Shown here one piece after another: positions 1 to 8,683 of a stretch of 64,000 nt of DNA. This stretch comes from Myxococcota bacterium (GTDB lineage Bacteria > Myxococcota_A > UBA9160 > SMWR01). Numbering within the stretch: the first letter of the stretch is position 1; the number at the start of each line of letters is the position of its first letter. The stretch is from NCBI GenBank assembly GCA_022447545.1, contig JAKVBI010000021.1, forward strand, positions 1 to 64,000. Direction: 5' to 3'. Both the position numbers and the translations under genes were made by a program. Below the pieces are notes generated by a model, which had not been told where the DNA came from, did no database searches, and worked only from the letters and a program-made list of their open reading frames with translations.

Positions 1-952
1 CATACTCGACGTCGAACTCGTAGTCGAAGGTGGTGATGCCGCCCTCGGCGTCGGTGACCCGGGAGACCCCATACGAGGCCCAGCGATCCGCCTGGCGCCA
101 ATCGAGCATCTCGTAGGCGATTTCGATTTCGCGGGCCGCGTAGGTCTCGAGCTTGCCTTCGACGGTCTGCTCATTGGGCAGGATGATCTTGGTGAGCATG
201 CCCTGGGGGTGGTACTCGTAGCGGGTGACGTGCCCCATGCGGTCGGTGACCGACAACAGATCGCCCCAGGCGTCGAACTCGTAGTCGACCAGGGTGCTGC
301 CGGTCTCGTCGGTGATTTTGTCGAGCTGGGTGGTGGTGGGGTCGTAGTGGTATTCGATGACATGGCCGTCGTCGTCGAGGACGCGCTGTAGCTGGAGAGT
401 GTCGTGATTGTAGACGTACTCCATGCTCACGCCGTTGGGGTCGAGGGAGCGGACCAGCGTTCCACGGAAGTCGAAGTGGAGGACTGTCCCATCTTTTTGG
501 GTCAGGGCGTATCGCGCCTCGAACATCTCCCAGGAGTCGCTGATCTCAGAGATCGTCTGGTATGGGCCGTCTCCGTCAGTGCTGACCCAGAGATCCCGGT
601 CGGAGTCGAAGGTGAACTCGAAGAGGCTCCCATCTCCCAGACGGAGTTCGAAGAAGTTGTTTGGGTAGGTCAGGGTGGCTTCGAGCTTGATCTGGCTCGA
701 AAAGAACCATCGGCCGGTGGAAGATTCCCCGCCTTCCCCGCGGGAATTGTAGGTTCGTAGGAGATACGAGTCCTCACCCAGGCTGGGAAGGAAGAGGTCC
801 TCTTGCTGGATCACCAGGTTGCCGTTGGAGGTGTTGACGAAGATCCGCTCGTTCTGACCAGCTTCGCCAGCTCGAGTTGCATCTCCCCGCTTCAGGATCG
901 CCGAACTCGTGTCCAGAAGCCCACTACCATCGCCACCAATCACTACAGCCAT
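1..952 (-). CDS. RHS/YD-repeat protein, N-terminal part (cut by window edge)
   Basis: The minus strand reads open from an ATG at 952 through position 1, about 317 codons, so the 3' end lies outside the window. The start is fixed by an in-frame TGA three codons upstream and a GGAG about 10 nt before the ATG. There is no signal peptide. The N-terminus contains VNTSNGNLVIQ, then SYLLRTYNSRGE and GRWFFSSQ, as in the opening domain of RHS-like proteins. YD-type repeats follow, for example DPNGVSMEYVYN, ITDETGSTLVDYEFD, GHVTRYEYHPQG and VTDAEGGITTFDYEF. RHS proteins form a beta-cocoon shell that often encloses a C-terminal toxin, and that end is not visible here. Family assignment is firm; function and secretion route are unknown. 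Confidence 0.85.
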   Translation of the reverse strand, partial: MAVVIGGDGSGLLDTSSAILKRGDATRAGEAGQNERIFVNTSNGNLVIQQEDLFLPSLGEDSYLLRTYNSRGEGGESSTGRWFFSSQIKLEATLTYPNNFFELRLGDGSLFEFTFDSDRDLWVSTDGDGPYQTISEISDSWEMFEARYALTQKDGTVLHFDFRGTLVRSLDPNGVSMEYVYNHDTLQLQRVLDDDGHVIEYHYDPTTTQLDKITDETGSTLVDYEFDAWGDLLSVTDRMGHVTRYEYHPQGMLTKIILPNEQTVEGKLETYAAREIEIAYEMLDWRQADRWASYGVSRVTDAEGGITTFDYEFDVEY

Positions 953-1236
953 AACCGCTCAACTCCGAATTTGATCGATCAGCTCAGTTCAGCCCAACAC
1001 CTCCCGCAGATTGTTTTCGAGAGCGTGCACTCGGGCTAGTTTTTTTATCCGGAGCTAAGTCCAATTGTTTAGTTCTCGGCGGAAATCGGATAAATCTATT
1101 GCATTCGAGTGTTTGCCGATTGTTTTGCGCCAAAGTCGATGCATGTTTTTAGAAGGGCCGAACTGAAAGAGGCCAGGCTCTGCCCACAGTGCTGGGATGG
1201 GGACATGTAAGCAGTCAGTGTGTCTGGGGTCGGGTT
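953..1236. other. Divergent intergenic region between RHS and sulfatase-like genes
   Basis: This 284-base stretch separates divergent genes and should hold both promoters. It is more AT-rich than its surroundings and includes a run of seven T at about 1039-1046 (an A-tract on the RHS strand). I see no convincing -35/-10 pair, no RNA gene and no long inverted repeat. Confidence 0.5.
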
Positions 1237-2694
1237 ATGGCGCATCGGAGAATTCACGTTTCGACCCACTATCGCGTCTTGTTGATTGTCCTCATGCTGA
1301 TGGTGTCGGGTTGCTCACCGACTCCGGAAGTCAACTTGATGCTGCTCGTGGCAGATACCTTCCGCGCCGATGCCCTTGATTGCAGCGAGCATCGTGATCG
1401 CACTCCTCATTTGTGTGCTCTCTCGGAGAGGGGTGTCGTTTTCGAGAATGCCTATGCGGGGGGGCCTTGGACGTTTCCCTCCACAGTGGCTCTGTTCAGC
1501 GGTACCAGTCCAACCGCCTACGAGCGAGCAACCGATGAACCCAAACTCGTGGCCAGCTATTGGGTTCCCGATGAAGAAGTGCTGTTGGCTGAGGCTCTGA
1601 GCGATCGTGGGTACCGGACTGCGGGTTTCTTCGAGAATGGCATCGCGCTTCGAGCCAACGTCGGTCAGGGGATCGAGACCCACGCTTTGTTCGATGGAGT
1701 GGGCCCTGCTGTCGATTTCTCCGCAATTCCGTCATCCATTGGATTCGAGTTCCGCGGGGGCCGTAACGCCGGGATGCTGCCTCTATTGCAGGAGATCGTC
1801 ACCGCTCCGGGTCCGTATTTCCTGATCCAATGGATGATGGACCCCCATGCCGTCTACTCCCCACCTCCTTCTTTTCTCTCCGACCTGACCCATGGACCTC
1901 TACCTCGGTCACTCGAGTACTATCTTCGCCTTGGCAACGGAGACGACCCACGGCGTGGCATCCGTGATCTCGCCGTGGTCGGTCCGGAGCTGGCTCCGGC
2001 TGAGTTGCAGCTGATCCGTGACCTCTACCATCGAGAAGTTCGCTCGGTCGATGAGCGGATCGGCTACGTGCTGCGCGCACTCGACCACGCGGAGGCGCGG
2101 GACCACACGCTCGTGGTCTTTACGTCGGATCACGGTGAGGGGTTCGGAGAGCATGGAGGGTTTCTGCATGGGGGGCGCTCTCTGCACGACGAGTTCGTTC
2201 GAGTTCCTCTCGTGATCGCAGGTCCTGGAGTTGCGCGGGGTGTCCGGGTTTCCGATCGGGTCTCGCTGATCGATCTGATGCCTACCCTCGCCGAGTGGTT
2301 CGGGGTGGATGCTCTTTCTCACGCGACGGGCCGCAGCCTGGTGCCCGCCCTGAGAGGAGAAGCACTGCGAGCCTCGCAACCATTCTGGGTCGTCGACGTT
2401 TCGCGCCAGAGAGGTCACGCAGCGGTGATTGACGGCGACTACAAACTCATTCAGAGACCTGAGGGCGGTGTCCTCTACGATCTCGCAGCCGATCCGAACG
2501 AGCGGCTAGACATCGCACATCTACGTCCAGAAGTATTGGAGAGGCTTTCACGAACACTCGATTCTCTTCGTGACCGCGCGGCCGCGAAACGCAATGTTCG
2601 AGCCCTGGACTCTCCAGCGTACAACGAGTGGGATGCGGAAACCGTGCGCCAACTTCAGACTCTCGGTTATCTCGACCCGGACACGTTCCAGTGA
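1237..2694 (+). CDS. Sulfatase-like (alkaline phosphatase superfamily) lipoprotein
   Basis: A 485-aa protein of the sulfatase fold. The ATG at 1237 is chosen over one 48 bases upstream because it gives a clean signal sequence, RVLLIVLMLMVSGC, whose lipobox Cys is at about residue 26. Metal-binding motifs VADTFRAD near the N-terminus and FTSDHGEGFGEHG in the C-terminal half are typical of the family. At the usual formylglycine site (CxPSR) it reads TFPST, so the nucleophile would be Thr (about residue 79) and formylglycine formation is excluded. Thr-nucleophile members include phosphatases and phosphoethanolamine transferases. The protein is therefore probably a lipid-anchored hydrolase or transferase acting outside the inner membrane on an unknown ester. 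It converges on the arylsulfotransferase-like gene 60 bases downstream. Confidence 0.85.
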   Translation: MAHRRIHVSTHYRVLLIVLMLMVSGCSPTPEVNLMLLVADTFRADALDCSEHRDRTPHLCALSERGVVFENAYAGGPWTFPSTVALFSGTSPTAYERATDEPKLVASYWVPDEEVLLAEALSDRGYRTAGFFENGIALRANVGQGIETHALFDGVGPAVDFSAIPSSIGFEFRGGRNAGMLPLLQEIVTAPGPYFLIQWMMDPHAVYSPPPSFLSDLTHGPLPRSLEYYLRLGNGDDPRRGIRDLAVVGPELAPAELQLIRDLYHREVRSVDERIGYVLRALDHAEARDHTLVVFTSDHGEGFGEHGGFLHGGRSLHDEFVRVPLVIAGPGVARGVRVSDRVSLIDLMPTLAEWFGVDALSHATGRSLVPALRGEALRASQPFWVVDVSRQRGHAAVIDGDYKLIQRPEGGVLYDLAADPNERLDIAHLRPEVLERLSRTLDSLRDRAAAKRNVRALDSPAYNEWDAETVRQLQTLGYLDPDTFQ

Positions 2695-2754
2695 GTTGCT
2701 CGGTCATGGATTCGCTCATTTGAATTCACGGGGCCATTTTGGTGGGAAGTGTTT

Positions 2755-4266
2755 TCATGGCAGCTCGATCGGGATCGTTCGATATGGCAAGCCCGTCAAA
2801 GTTGCGGCACCGCAGGATGTTTGTGCTTTCCAGAGAGTTACTCCCGCGGAGTTGATCTCCTGAATTTTGTTGTCATCTGTGCAAGTCGTCAAAATTTTAC
2901 CATTGGGGCCGTCGATCTTGAACGCGCTGCCTCGGCTCGAGCAGAGATGACCCGTCAACCCGGTGAGATATTCCTGGGTGATGGCTGCAAACGAGCCAAT
3001 CAATCGGATTTGTAGTGCGCGAGCGATGCCGGTTCCGCCCAACGGTCCGGTGTACGGCTCGAATTCATTATCGAACATGAGAAGTTCGCCGTTCGGTAGA
3101 AACTGGACGTTGTGCTGACCCTCGAAAGTCGTGTCGCTGGTCAACGACGAGACGATCGTGAAGTCGCCGTGCGCGCTCTGTCCGTCGAGTTCCCACAGGA
3201 CTTGCCCATAGGTTGTGGAGGATGGGTCACCATCGATCTGGATTATACGACCGGGTGTTCGCTGGGACATCGTCCATGTGTCGTCTCTTCCAACCCACAG
3301 AGCGTTGGTGTGCGTGCAGTCGTTGGAGCTGTAACAGTCGGTACTCGGGTCGTAGGTCCCTGAAAACCTCTCGGGAATATAGAGGTTGGACGAGTCCCAG
3401 CTGTCAGTCAGACCGCTGCCATCGAAGACCAAGACGCCGTCGTACTGCTGTTCGGAACCGTCACTAATGACGGTTTCGACACTGCTCAGGGCGAATAGGC
3501 GGTTTCCGCGACGAAAAACGTCATGATGCACGGTATCGAAAAAATCGACATTTCTTCTGAGATGGGTGACCAACTCGCCCTCGAGTGTGTATTCAACGAT
3601 GTCACCGTTGTGGATTGCGAGAATCGTTCTGCGCTCTGTCAGGTTGAGTGCTCCAACTTGACCGCCTCCGGTTTCTGCCGACGGATCCTGGTACCAGACG
3701 ACTTCACCGCCAGTGTCTGCGATGAAGAGCATCTGATTATCTGGTCGAATTGATCCGCCGCAGTCCGCTGGGAAGAGAACGCTCTGGACGCTGTGTCCGC
3801 CCATTGCGGGGAGAATCGTCAGGGTGGCCCATTCGTGCACCTTCAAGTGAGAGGTCCAGAAGGATCCCGTGGTCGCTGACACGGCAACTGCTGCCATGGG
3901 ACTCGTCCAGGCTCTCCAATTGACCCGCACTCCGGCTCGCATTCCGACCAGGCGGAAGCGGTGAGTGAGTCCAATGGGGCTCGGGGCAGTCGACCTCACT
4001 GTCGTTCCGTCGTCCCATTCCACGGTGACAGCCGTCGCTATGTCTGTATCGAAAGTGCAGTCGTAGCGGAGCTTGTTGTCGGTGGCGCTGCAATTCGAGT
4101 GGACGATGCTCGCGACTCCGGCTGCGCCTGCTGCCCACGTCATTGAAGCCATGGCGAGGGTCAAAACACTCAGTGCGATTCTGATGCGCGTCGAAGTCAA
4201 ATTCCAGGTGTTCGGTTCGTGGGTTCGACTCCGGGGAGACATGCAGTCGTTTGATCCGTGATTCAT
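2755..4266 (-). CDS. Arylsulfotransferase-like (ASST) beta-propeller protein, exported
   Basis: A 503-aa protein. The ATG at 4266 is chosen because GGAGA lies 6 nt upstream; an in-frame start 32 codons earlier lacks such a site. A hydrophobic segment (IALSVLTLAMASMTWAAGAAG) follows a charged N-terminus of about 30 residues and looks like a signal peptide. The body has repeated blades and the histidine motifs HHDVFRRGN, THTNALWVG and GQHNVQFLPNGELLMFDN, as in arylsulfotransferases that move sulfate between phenols through a transient sulfo-histidine. Many Cys residues fit an exported, disulfide-bonded protein. The substrate is unknown, and whether it is a true sulfotransferase or only shares the fold cannot be decided here. 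It converges with the sulfatase-like gene. Confidence 0.75.
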   Translation of the reverse strand: MNHGSNDCMSPRSRTHEPNTWNLTSTRIRIALSVLTLAMASMTWAAGAAGVASIVHSNCSATDNKLRYDCTFDTDIATAVTVEWDDGTTVRSTAPSPIGLTHRFRLVGMRAGVRVNWRAWTSPMAAVAVSATTGSFWTSHLKVHEWATLTILPAMGGHSVQSVLFPADCGGSIRPDNQMLFIADTGGEVVWYQDPSAETGGGQVGALNLTERRTILAIHNGDIVEYTLEGELVTHLRRNVDFFDTVHHDVFRRGNRLFALSSVETVISDGSEQQYDGVLVFDGSGLTDSWDSSNLYIPERFSGTYDPSTDCYSSNDCTHTNALWVGRDDTWTMSQRTPGRIIQIDGDPSSTTYGQVLWELDGQSAHGDFTIVSSLTSDTTFEGQHNVQFLPNGELLMFDNEFEPYTGPLGGTGIARALQIRLIGSFAAITQEYLTGLTGHLCSSRGSAFKIDGPNGKILTTCTDDNKIQEINSAGVTLWKAQTSCGAATLTGLPYRTIPIELP

Positions 4267-4649
4267 CGGTTCTCTCCTCTCAGTTGGCCTTTCGACCCTC
4301 ACCCGCTGATCATGCAAAGAAGCAGACAGCGATTCGCGTAAGTACTGGAGAAGCTGCTGCACAGATCGTGCCGAGATCTACAAGGCACGAACTGCACAGG
4401 GAACGTCGATTTCATGGGTTTCGTGCGGTGCGAGCACGACGGGCGCAAAACCTGGTAACCCGCGATGCCGGCTCTGGTAACCCGTGGGTACCATCCCGGG
4501 GCGCTTATACGGGCTTTAGGACGCACCGGTGGCTCGCCGAAGAGGGTGGGAATCACGTCGTTGATTCCCGGAAGTGTCAGATCACTTCCACCGCCAAGCG
4601 GGATGCCCCGGGGGCATGGGATGGGACGCAGGGGGTGGGTCCGATCCTC
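4267..4649. other. Intergenic region upstream of the ASST-like gene
   Basis: This 383-base region lies between the 3' end of the aldehyde dehydrogenase and the start of the ASST-like gene, both on the minus strand. I see no credible gene. Its notable content is the repeat/palindrome cluster at 4452-4493. It probably carries the ASST promoter; no clear terminator was found. Confidence 0.5.
4452..4493. promoter_or_regulatory. Operator-like direct repeat and palindrome
   Basis: CTGGTAACCCG occurs at 4452-4462 and again at 4474-4484, a 22-bp period equal to about two helical turns. The second copy also lies in an imperfect palindrome at 4475-4493, TGGTA-n-CC-nnn-GG-n-TACCA. The element is about 190 bp upstream of the ASST-like start. 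A regulator site is plausible, but nothing identifies the protein. Confidence 0.35.
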
Positions 4650-6113
4650 TCAGTTCGGCCACATCACGACCTGGAGTTCCGTGTACTCCTCAAGACCGAA
4701 GCGTCCATTTTCGCGGCCGATGCCCGAATGCTTGAAGCCGCCGGAGGGTTTTTGGAACGAGTTGATGGCGCTGTTGATGGTGACGCCACCCGTTCGTAGG
4801 CGACGCGCCATCCCGATGGCACGCTGTGTGTCGTTGGACAGGATGCCGCCAAACAGGCCGTAGTTCGAGTCGTTCGCGATGCGGATGGCATCGTCCTCGT
4901 CCTCGAAGGGAATCACCGACACGACGGGCCCGAAGATTTCCTCCTGGGCGACACGCATGTCTGATCGGACGTTTCCAAAGATTGTGGGTTCGACAAACCA
5001 GCCCCGGTCGAGTTCTGCCGGGCGCCCCCCACCTGTCGCCAGGTCAGCGCCCTGCTCATTGGCGGAGGCGATGTATTCCTCGATCGCTCCACGTCGCTCG
5101 GGCCGAATCACAGGACCCAGGAGTACACTGGGGTCCGACGGGTTTCCGATCTTGACGGCGTTTTCCACGAATGCTGCCATCTTGGAGACCAACTCATCGT
5201 GCCGTGAGCGTTGCACGAGTACACGGGTCGTCATCGCGCATCCCTGTCCAGCATGGAAGAACGCGGGCGAAGAGGCGCTCGGGACTGCCGCGTCGAGATC
5301 GTAATCGTCGAGTACGATGAGTGCCGACTTCCCGCCCAGTTCGAAATGTACGCGTGTCAGGTTTTTGGCGACGCCTTCCATGATGCGCATTCCCGTGGCA
5401 TTCGAGCCAGTGAAGCTCACCATGTCGATGCGTGGGTCCTCTACGAGCGCGGGTCCAATTTCTGGCGCTTGACCCGATACGACGTTGAGTACTCCCGGAG
5501 GCAGACCTGCTTCTTCGACCACTTCGGCGATCATCAGATCTATGATTGGCCCCCAGGGAGAGGGCTTCACGACCATCGTGCATCCGGCGGCCAGCGCAGG
5601 GGCAAACTTCTGACTCGTGACCCAAAGTGGAAAATTCCAAGTGGGGATGAGTGCACACACTCCAACGGGCTGACGCACGAGCAGAGAACTTACCAAGTTG
5701 CTTCCGCTGGGCAGCGGTTGCTCGACCAGTGGAAGCATTTCCTCGAACGGAAATCGACGAGCGATCTCGGCGTAGTTGCGGATCAACCGGATCGGGCTCT
5801 CCAGTTGTTGTGTGTGGGTTACGAACTCGGCACCATGAGCCGCCACGAGTGCGTCGCGAAACTCGTCTTTGCGGCGTTCGATGATGTCGGCGATGCGGTC
5901 CAGAAGAGCGACCCTTTCCTCTAGGGGCGTGTTCGACCACGGTCCTGTATCGAAGGCACGACGGGCTGCTGCCACCGCGCGATCGATGTCGGCAACCGAT
6001 GCGTCCGGGACCTGGGCAATTTCTTCTTCGGTGGCAGGGTTCGGGACGGAATAGGTTCGATGGTCCTGAGCATCGACCCACTTACCGTCGATGTACAACT
6101 GCCAAGTCTTCAT
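4650..6113 (-). CDS. NAD(P)-dependent aldehyde dehydrogenase
   Basis: A 487-aa protein of normal aldehyde dehydrogenase length. The ATG at 6113 is preferred over one five codons upstream because GGAG lies 9 nt before it. It has all the catalytic hallmarks: PTWNFP with Asn160, VVKPSP with Lys183, SFTGS in the nucleotide-binding fold, FELGGKS with the general base Glu258, and GQGCAMTTR with the nucleophile Cys292. It oxidises an aldehyde to a carboxylate; the substrate cannot be read from sequence. An SDR gene lies 150 bases upstream on the same strand, so alcohol-to-aldehyde-to-acid oxidation by the pair is a reasonable inference. Confidence 0.95.
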   Translation of the reverse strand: MKTWQLYIDGKWVDAQDHRTYSVPNPATEEEIAQVPDASVADIDRAVAAARRAFDTGPWSNTPLEERVALLDRIADIIERRKDEFRDALVAAHGAEFVTHTQQLESPIRLIRNYAEIARRFPFEEMLPLVEQPLPSGSNLVSSLLVRQPVGVCALIPTWNFPLWVTSQKFAPALAAGCTMVVKPSPWGPIIDLMIAEVVEEAGLPPGVLNVVSGQAPEIGPALVEDPRIDMVSFTGSNATGMRIMEGVAKNLTRVHFELGGKSALIVLDDYDLDAAVPSASSPAFFHAGQGCAMTTRVLVQRSRHDELVSKMAAFVENAVKIGNPSDPSVLLGPVIRPERRGAIEEYIASANEQGADLATGGGRPAELDRGWFVEPTIFGNVRSDMRVAQEEIFGPVVSVIPFEDEDDAIRIANDSNYGLFGGILSNDTQRAIGMARRLRTGGVTINSAINSFQKPSGGFKHSGIGRENGRFGLEEYTELQVVMWPN

Positions 6114-6266
6114 CTGTTCGTTCTCCATCTATGTTTGCGTCCATGGGCCGCTCGTTCCGGGGAAAGCACGGTTTCTCATGCCGGTTCGGTGATTCTCGAA
6201 TCCGCTAGAGATTCAACTGCGGTTCATTTTCTTAGATCCTCGTGCAAGGGGATAGGGGTTTTCGAG

Positions 6267-7043
6267 CTATCGGGCCAAATAACCCCCGTCGACCGGAAGG
6301 GCGATTCCCGTGACATTCGAGGACAGGTCCGAGGCTAGGTAGAGCGCAGCGTTCGCGCAGTCTTCGGCCTCGATTGGGCGACCCAGTGGGTGGTGGCTTC
6401 CCAGGACCTCCCGTAGCTCGGGGGGTTTGGGCTGGAAAGCTGCCTCGGGCGGGAGTGCGAAATTGGTGTCAATCGCTCCAGGGCATAGGCAGTTGACCCG
6501 AATCCCCTGCGACGCGGTCTCGATGGCGAGTCCTCGAGTCATCTGGATGACCCCAGCCTTGCTCACTCCGTAAGGGACACCTCCCCAACCGACCATGCCC
6601 GCTGCCGAGCCCGTGTTGACAATCACTCCACCGTTGCCTTGTGCCTTGAATTGAAGGATTGCTTGCTTGCAGCCGTGGGCGACGCCGAGCAGGTTGACGT
6701 CTATCAGGCGTTTCCAGTCGTCGGAGTCATGTTCTTCGAAGAGCATGCCGGGGCGGGGTGTGCTGATACCCACGTTGTTCATCATGACATCGAGGCGCCC
6801 GTGGGTCGAAATCGCATTTGCGATCAAATCCCGCACGTCGGCTTCCTGCGTGACATCACAGGTAACGAAACTCATTTCCTTCCCGCCAGCTTCGCTCACG
6901 AGGCGGACGGTTTCTTTGCCCCAGTCCTCACGCACGTCACCACCGATCACGTGGGCGCCCTCGGACGCAAAGAGAATTGCGGAAGCCCTGCCGACACCCG
7001 ATCCCACCCCGGTGATCACGACGACTTTGTCCTCCAACAACAT
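6267..7043 (-). CDS. Short-chain dehydrogenase/reductase
   Basis: A 258-aa classical SDR. The start has AGGAG 5 nt upstream. The cofactor motif GVGSGVG (12-18), MMNNVG, the active-site Ser146, Tyr158 and Lys162 (YGVSK), and Asn117 are all present. Asp at the end of the second strand (GGDV) suggests NAD preference. It probably oxidises a secondary alcohol or reduces a ketone. It sits upstream of the aldehyde dehydrogenase with a gap of about 150 bases and may be co-transcribed with it. A TAGACT hexamer at 7115-7120 may be its -10. Confidence 0.93.
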   Translation of the reverse strand: MLLEDKVVVITGVGSGVGRASAILFASEGAHVIGGDVREDWGKETVRLVSEAGGKEMSFVTCDVTQEADVRDLIANAISTHGRLDVMMNNVGISTPRPGMLFEEHDSDDWKRLIDVNLLGVAHGCKQAILQFKAQGNGGVIVNTGSAAGMVGWGGVPYGVSKAGVIQMTRGLAIETASQGIRVNCLCPGAIDTNFALPPEAAFQPKPPELREVLGSHHPLGRPIEAEDCANAALYLASDLSSNVTGIALPVDGGYLAR

Positions 7044-7114
7044 GACATTCTCCTTTATCGCATATGTCCATCGAAAATGGAGGTCGAACGACAGCTTCCG
7101 ACCTCAATGTCGTG

Positions 7115-7120
7115 AGTCTA
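7115..7120 (-). promoter_or_regulatory. Candidate -10 element (TAGACT) for the SDR gene
   Basis: On the minus strand TAGACT lies about 70 bases before the SDR start, with TTGCAT 18 bp further upstream as a possible -35. The same hexamer sits at other starts in the window. It implies a leader of about 65 nt. Confidence 0.4.
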
Positions 7121-7246
7121 AACGGCGGCTCCGAGGAGATGCAACATCAACGTGATACCGCATCGGATTGGATGTTGAGGAAATTCGGGCATGTGCTGAT
7201 GGGTCAACTTGCGGGCTAGAGAAGAACTGATAAACCTTGAATTTGA

Positions 7247-7846
7247 ATGAGGCTCTATCACGCAACGAATGTTTGGCCTCTGGAAGGTGGTGTTCTGAGG
7301 CCATCGCCTGCACGCATCGTAGAAAACGGGAAGTCGGGCTCGGTGTTGTTCGCGTCTCATGACCCGACCTATCTCTCATGCCTTGCCTTTAAATCACAGT
7401 TCACCGTAGCCCACCGAGTCAACCGCGATTGCGACGATGCAAGATACAAATGGGTCATGCTGGTGACGGACATTGAAGAGTATCTGAGAACCATCAATCA
7501 CATCGGTCGGCTGATTACGTTGCCAGAATCAGCTACCGATGACTTCGTGCAGGAGCATGATCGTAGTGGGCGCCCGCTCGAAAAATGGACCAGTCGTGTG
7601 GAGGTTCCAATCGAGGATTGCGAGGTGGCAGAAGTGACGCTGAGGGACGTCATGAATCGAGGGATGAAGGTGTTTTACTTGAAGAACTCGAAGAGTGGAG
7701 ACACTTTTCTGCAAGAAGCGCGAGAAGCGAAGCGGGTCGCGTTTTCTCCAGGCTATTTGAGGGAGTCAGTTCTGAATGGAACCGTGGGTTATTGTCCATT
7801 TGAGGAAGTCGCGGAGATCAGAGCTAATTTGGGTCTCGAGTTCTAG
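7247..7846 (+). CDS. Unrecognised 199-aa protein with YHAT motif, possibly ADP-ribosyltransferase-like
   Basis: I do not recognise this family with confidence. The protein opens with RLYHAT, then a segment ending in SVLFASHDPTYLSCLAF. A YHAT strand followed by a (L/Y)(F/Y)A(S/T) strand is the layout of ADP-ribosyltransferase-fold and RNA 2'-phosphotransferase-like proteins, so that fold is a guess. The rest is charged, with no signal peptide or membrane segment. The ATG at 7247 has no good ribosome site. Codon use looks less GC-rich than the neighbours, and the next gene begins 44 bases downstream on the same strand, so the two may be an acquired module. An alternative is an enzyme unrelated to ADP-ribosyl transfer. 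Confidence 0.6.
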   Translation: MRLYHATNVWPLEGGVLRPSPARIVENGKSGSVLFASHDPTYLSCLAFKSQFTVAHRVNRDCDDARYKWVMLVTDIEEYLRTINHIGRLITLPESATDDFVQEHDRSGRPLEKWTSRVEVPIEDCEVAEVTLRDVMNRGMKVFYLKNSKSGDTFLQEAREAKRVAFSPGYLRESVLNGTVGYCPFEEVAEIRANLGLEF

Positions 7847-7890
7847 AGTGCTCGCGGGGTGGAGAGGACGGAGGAGGAGGTGAGGCTGCT

Positions 7891-8532
7891 TTGGCAGATC
7901 GATTCGAACTGACGACGAATCGAGAGATTCGGGAAATGCTGGAGAAGCACACGTCGCTTCATCACGTGATCGGTGTGCTGTCCCAGCGTGATGTAGAAGA
8001 TATGCAGCCCTTCTTGCCAGCAAACACCTTGCAAGTCGTTGATCTCTGCTGCGGAACTGGGCGAGTCTCGATTGCGTTGGACAAGCTGTTACTTCACGGA
8101 CAAGCAAAATTCTGGCTGGTCGATGGTCACGTGGAAGGTGCGACGAAGGACATGCCGCAGTACTGGGACCAGTACGAGAATGATTCGGTGGCGAGGTTCT
8201 ACAACAAGCGTGATTTGACGGAAGAGCTCTGTCGTCTCAACAGTTTTTCGAATTACGAGTATCTGACGGTGAGCGAAAACCTCGAGTGGTCTCGCCTCCC
8301 CGAGAACGTCGACTTTCTCTTTTCCAACCGAGCCATCGGGTGTCACTTTCCCTTGGCGATGTACGAAGACATCTACCCGCGGATTCTTCGGGACGGTGCC
8401 GTCTGCATGTTCATGAACCGACCAGCACTGGGCAGGATACCCGACTACTTCGAAGAGGTAGCGGTGGTCCAGGAGAAGTCCCAGGGAAGAGAATTGATCG
8501 TTCTCCGATATACGGCGGCGCTTACTTCTTGA
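7891..8532 (+). CDS. Small class I SAM-dependent methyltransferase-like protein
   Basis: A 213-aa protein starting at a TTG, supported by GGAGGAGGAGG just upstream. Motif I is VVDLCCGTGRVSIAL at about residues 48-62, and an acidic residue follows the next strand (FWLVDGH), as expected for SAM binding. Later segments (VDFLFSNRAIGCHFPL, YPRILRDGAV) resemble the motif IV and post-motif regions of small-molecule methyltransferases. The substrate is unknown. It lies 44 bases after the YHAT-motif gene on the same strand and shares its less GC-rich composition, which suggests joint function. Confidence 0.75.
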   Translation: MADRFELTTNREIREMLEKHTSLHHVIGVLSQRDVEDMQPFLPANTLQVVDLCCGTGRVSIALDKLLLHGQAKFWLVDGHVEGATKDMPQYWDQYENDSVARFYNKRDLTEELCRLNSFSNYEYLTVSENLEWSRLPENVDFLFSNRAIGCHFPLAMYEDIYPRILRDGAVCMFMNRPALGRIPDYFEEVAVVQEKSQGRELIVLRYTAALTS

Positions 8533-8613
8533 ATACCACCGGTTTTCTGACGGCAGTAATTCCCGTTGGTCCGCATGGACTCCCGCGATCCATCGAGCAG
8601 CGGAGTGGGGGTG

Positions 8614-8619
8614 TAGAAT
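8614..8619 (+). promoter_or_regulatory. Candidate -10 element (TAGAAT) for the enoyl-CoA hydratase gene
   Basis: TAGAAT lies about 65 bases before the ATG at 8684, in the gap after the methyltransferase gene. The downstream gene has its own Shine-Dalgarno, so this would be a conventional leadered transcript. Confidence 0.35.
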
Positions 8620-8683
8620 GCAATCGGGTCGGTTTCGATGGGAAATCGATCTGGTAGAACCCAAACCCCTCTCAGGAGAGACC

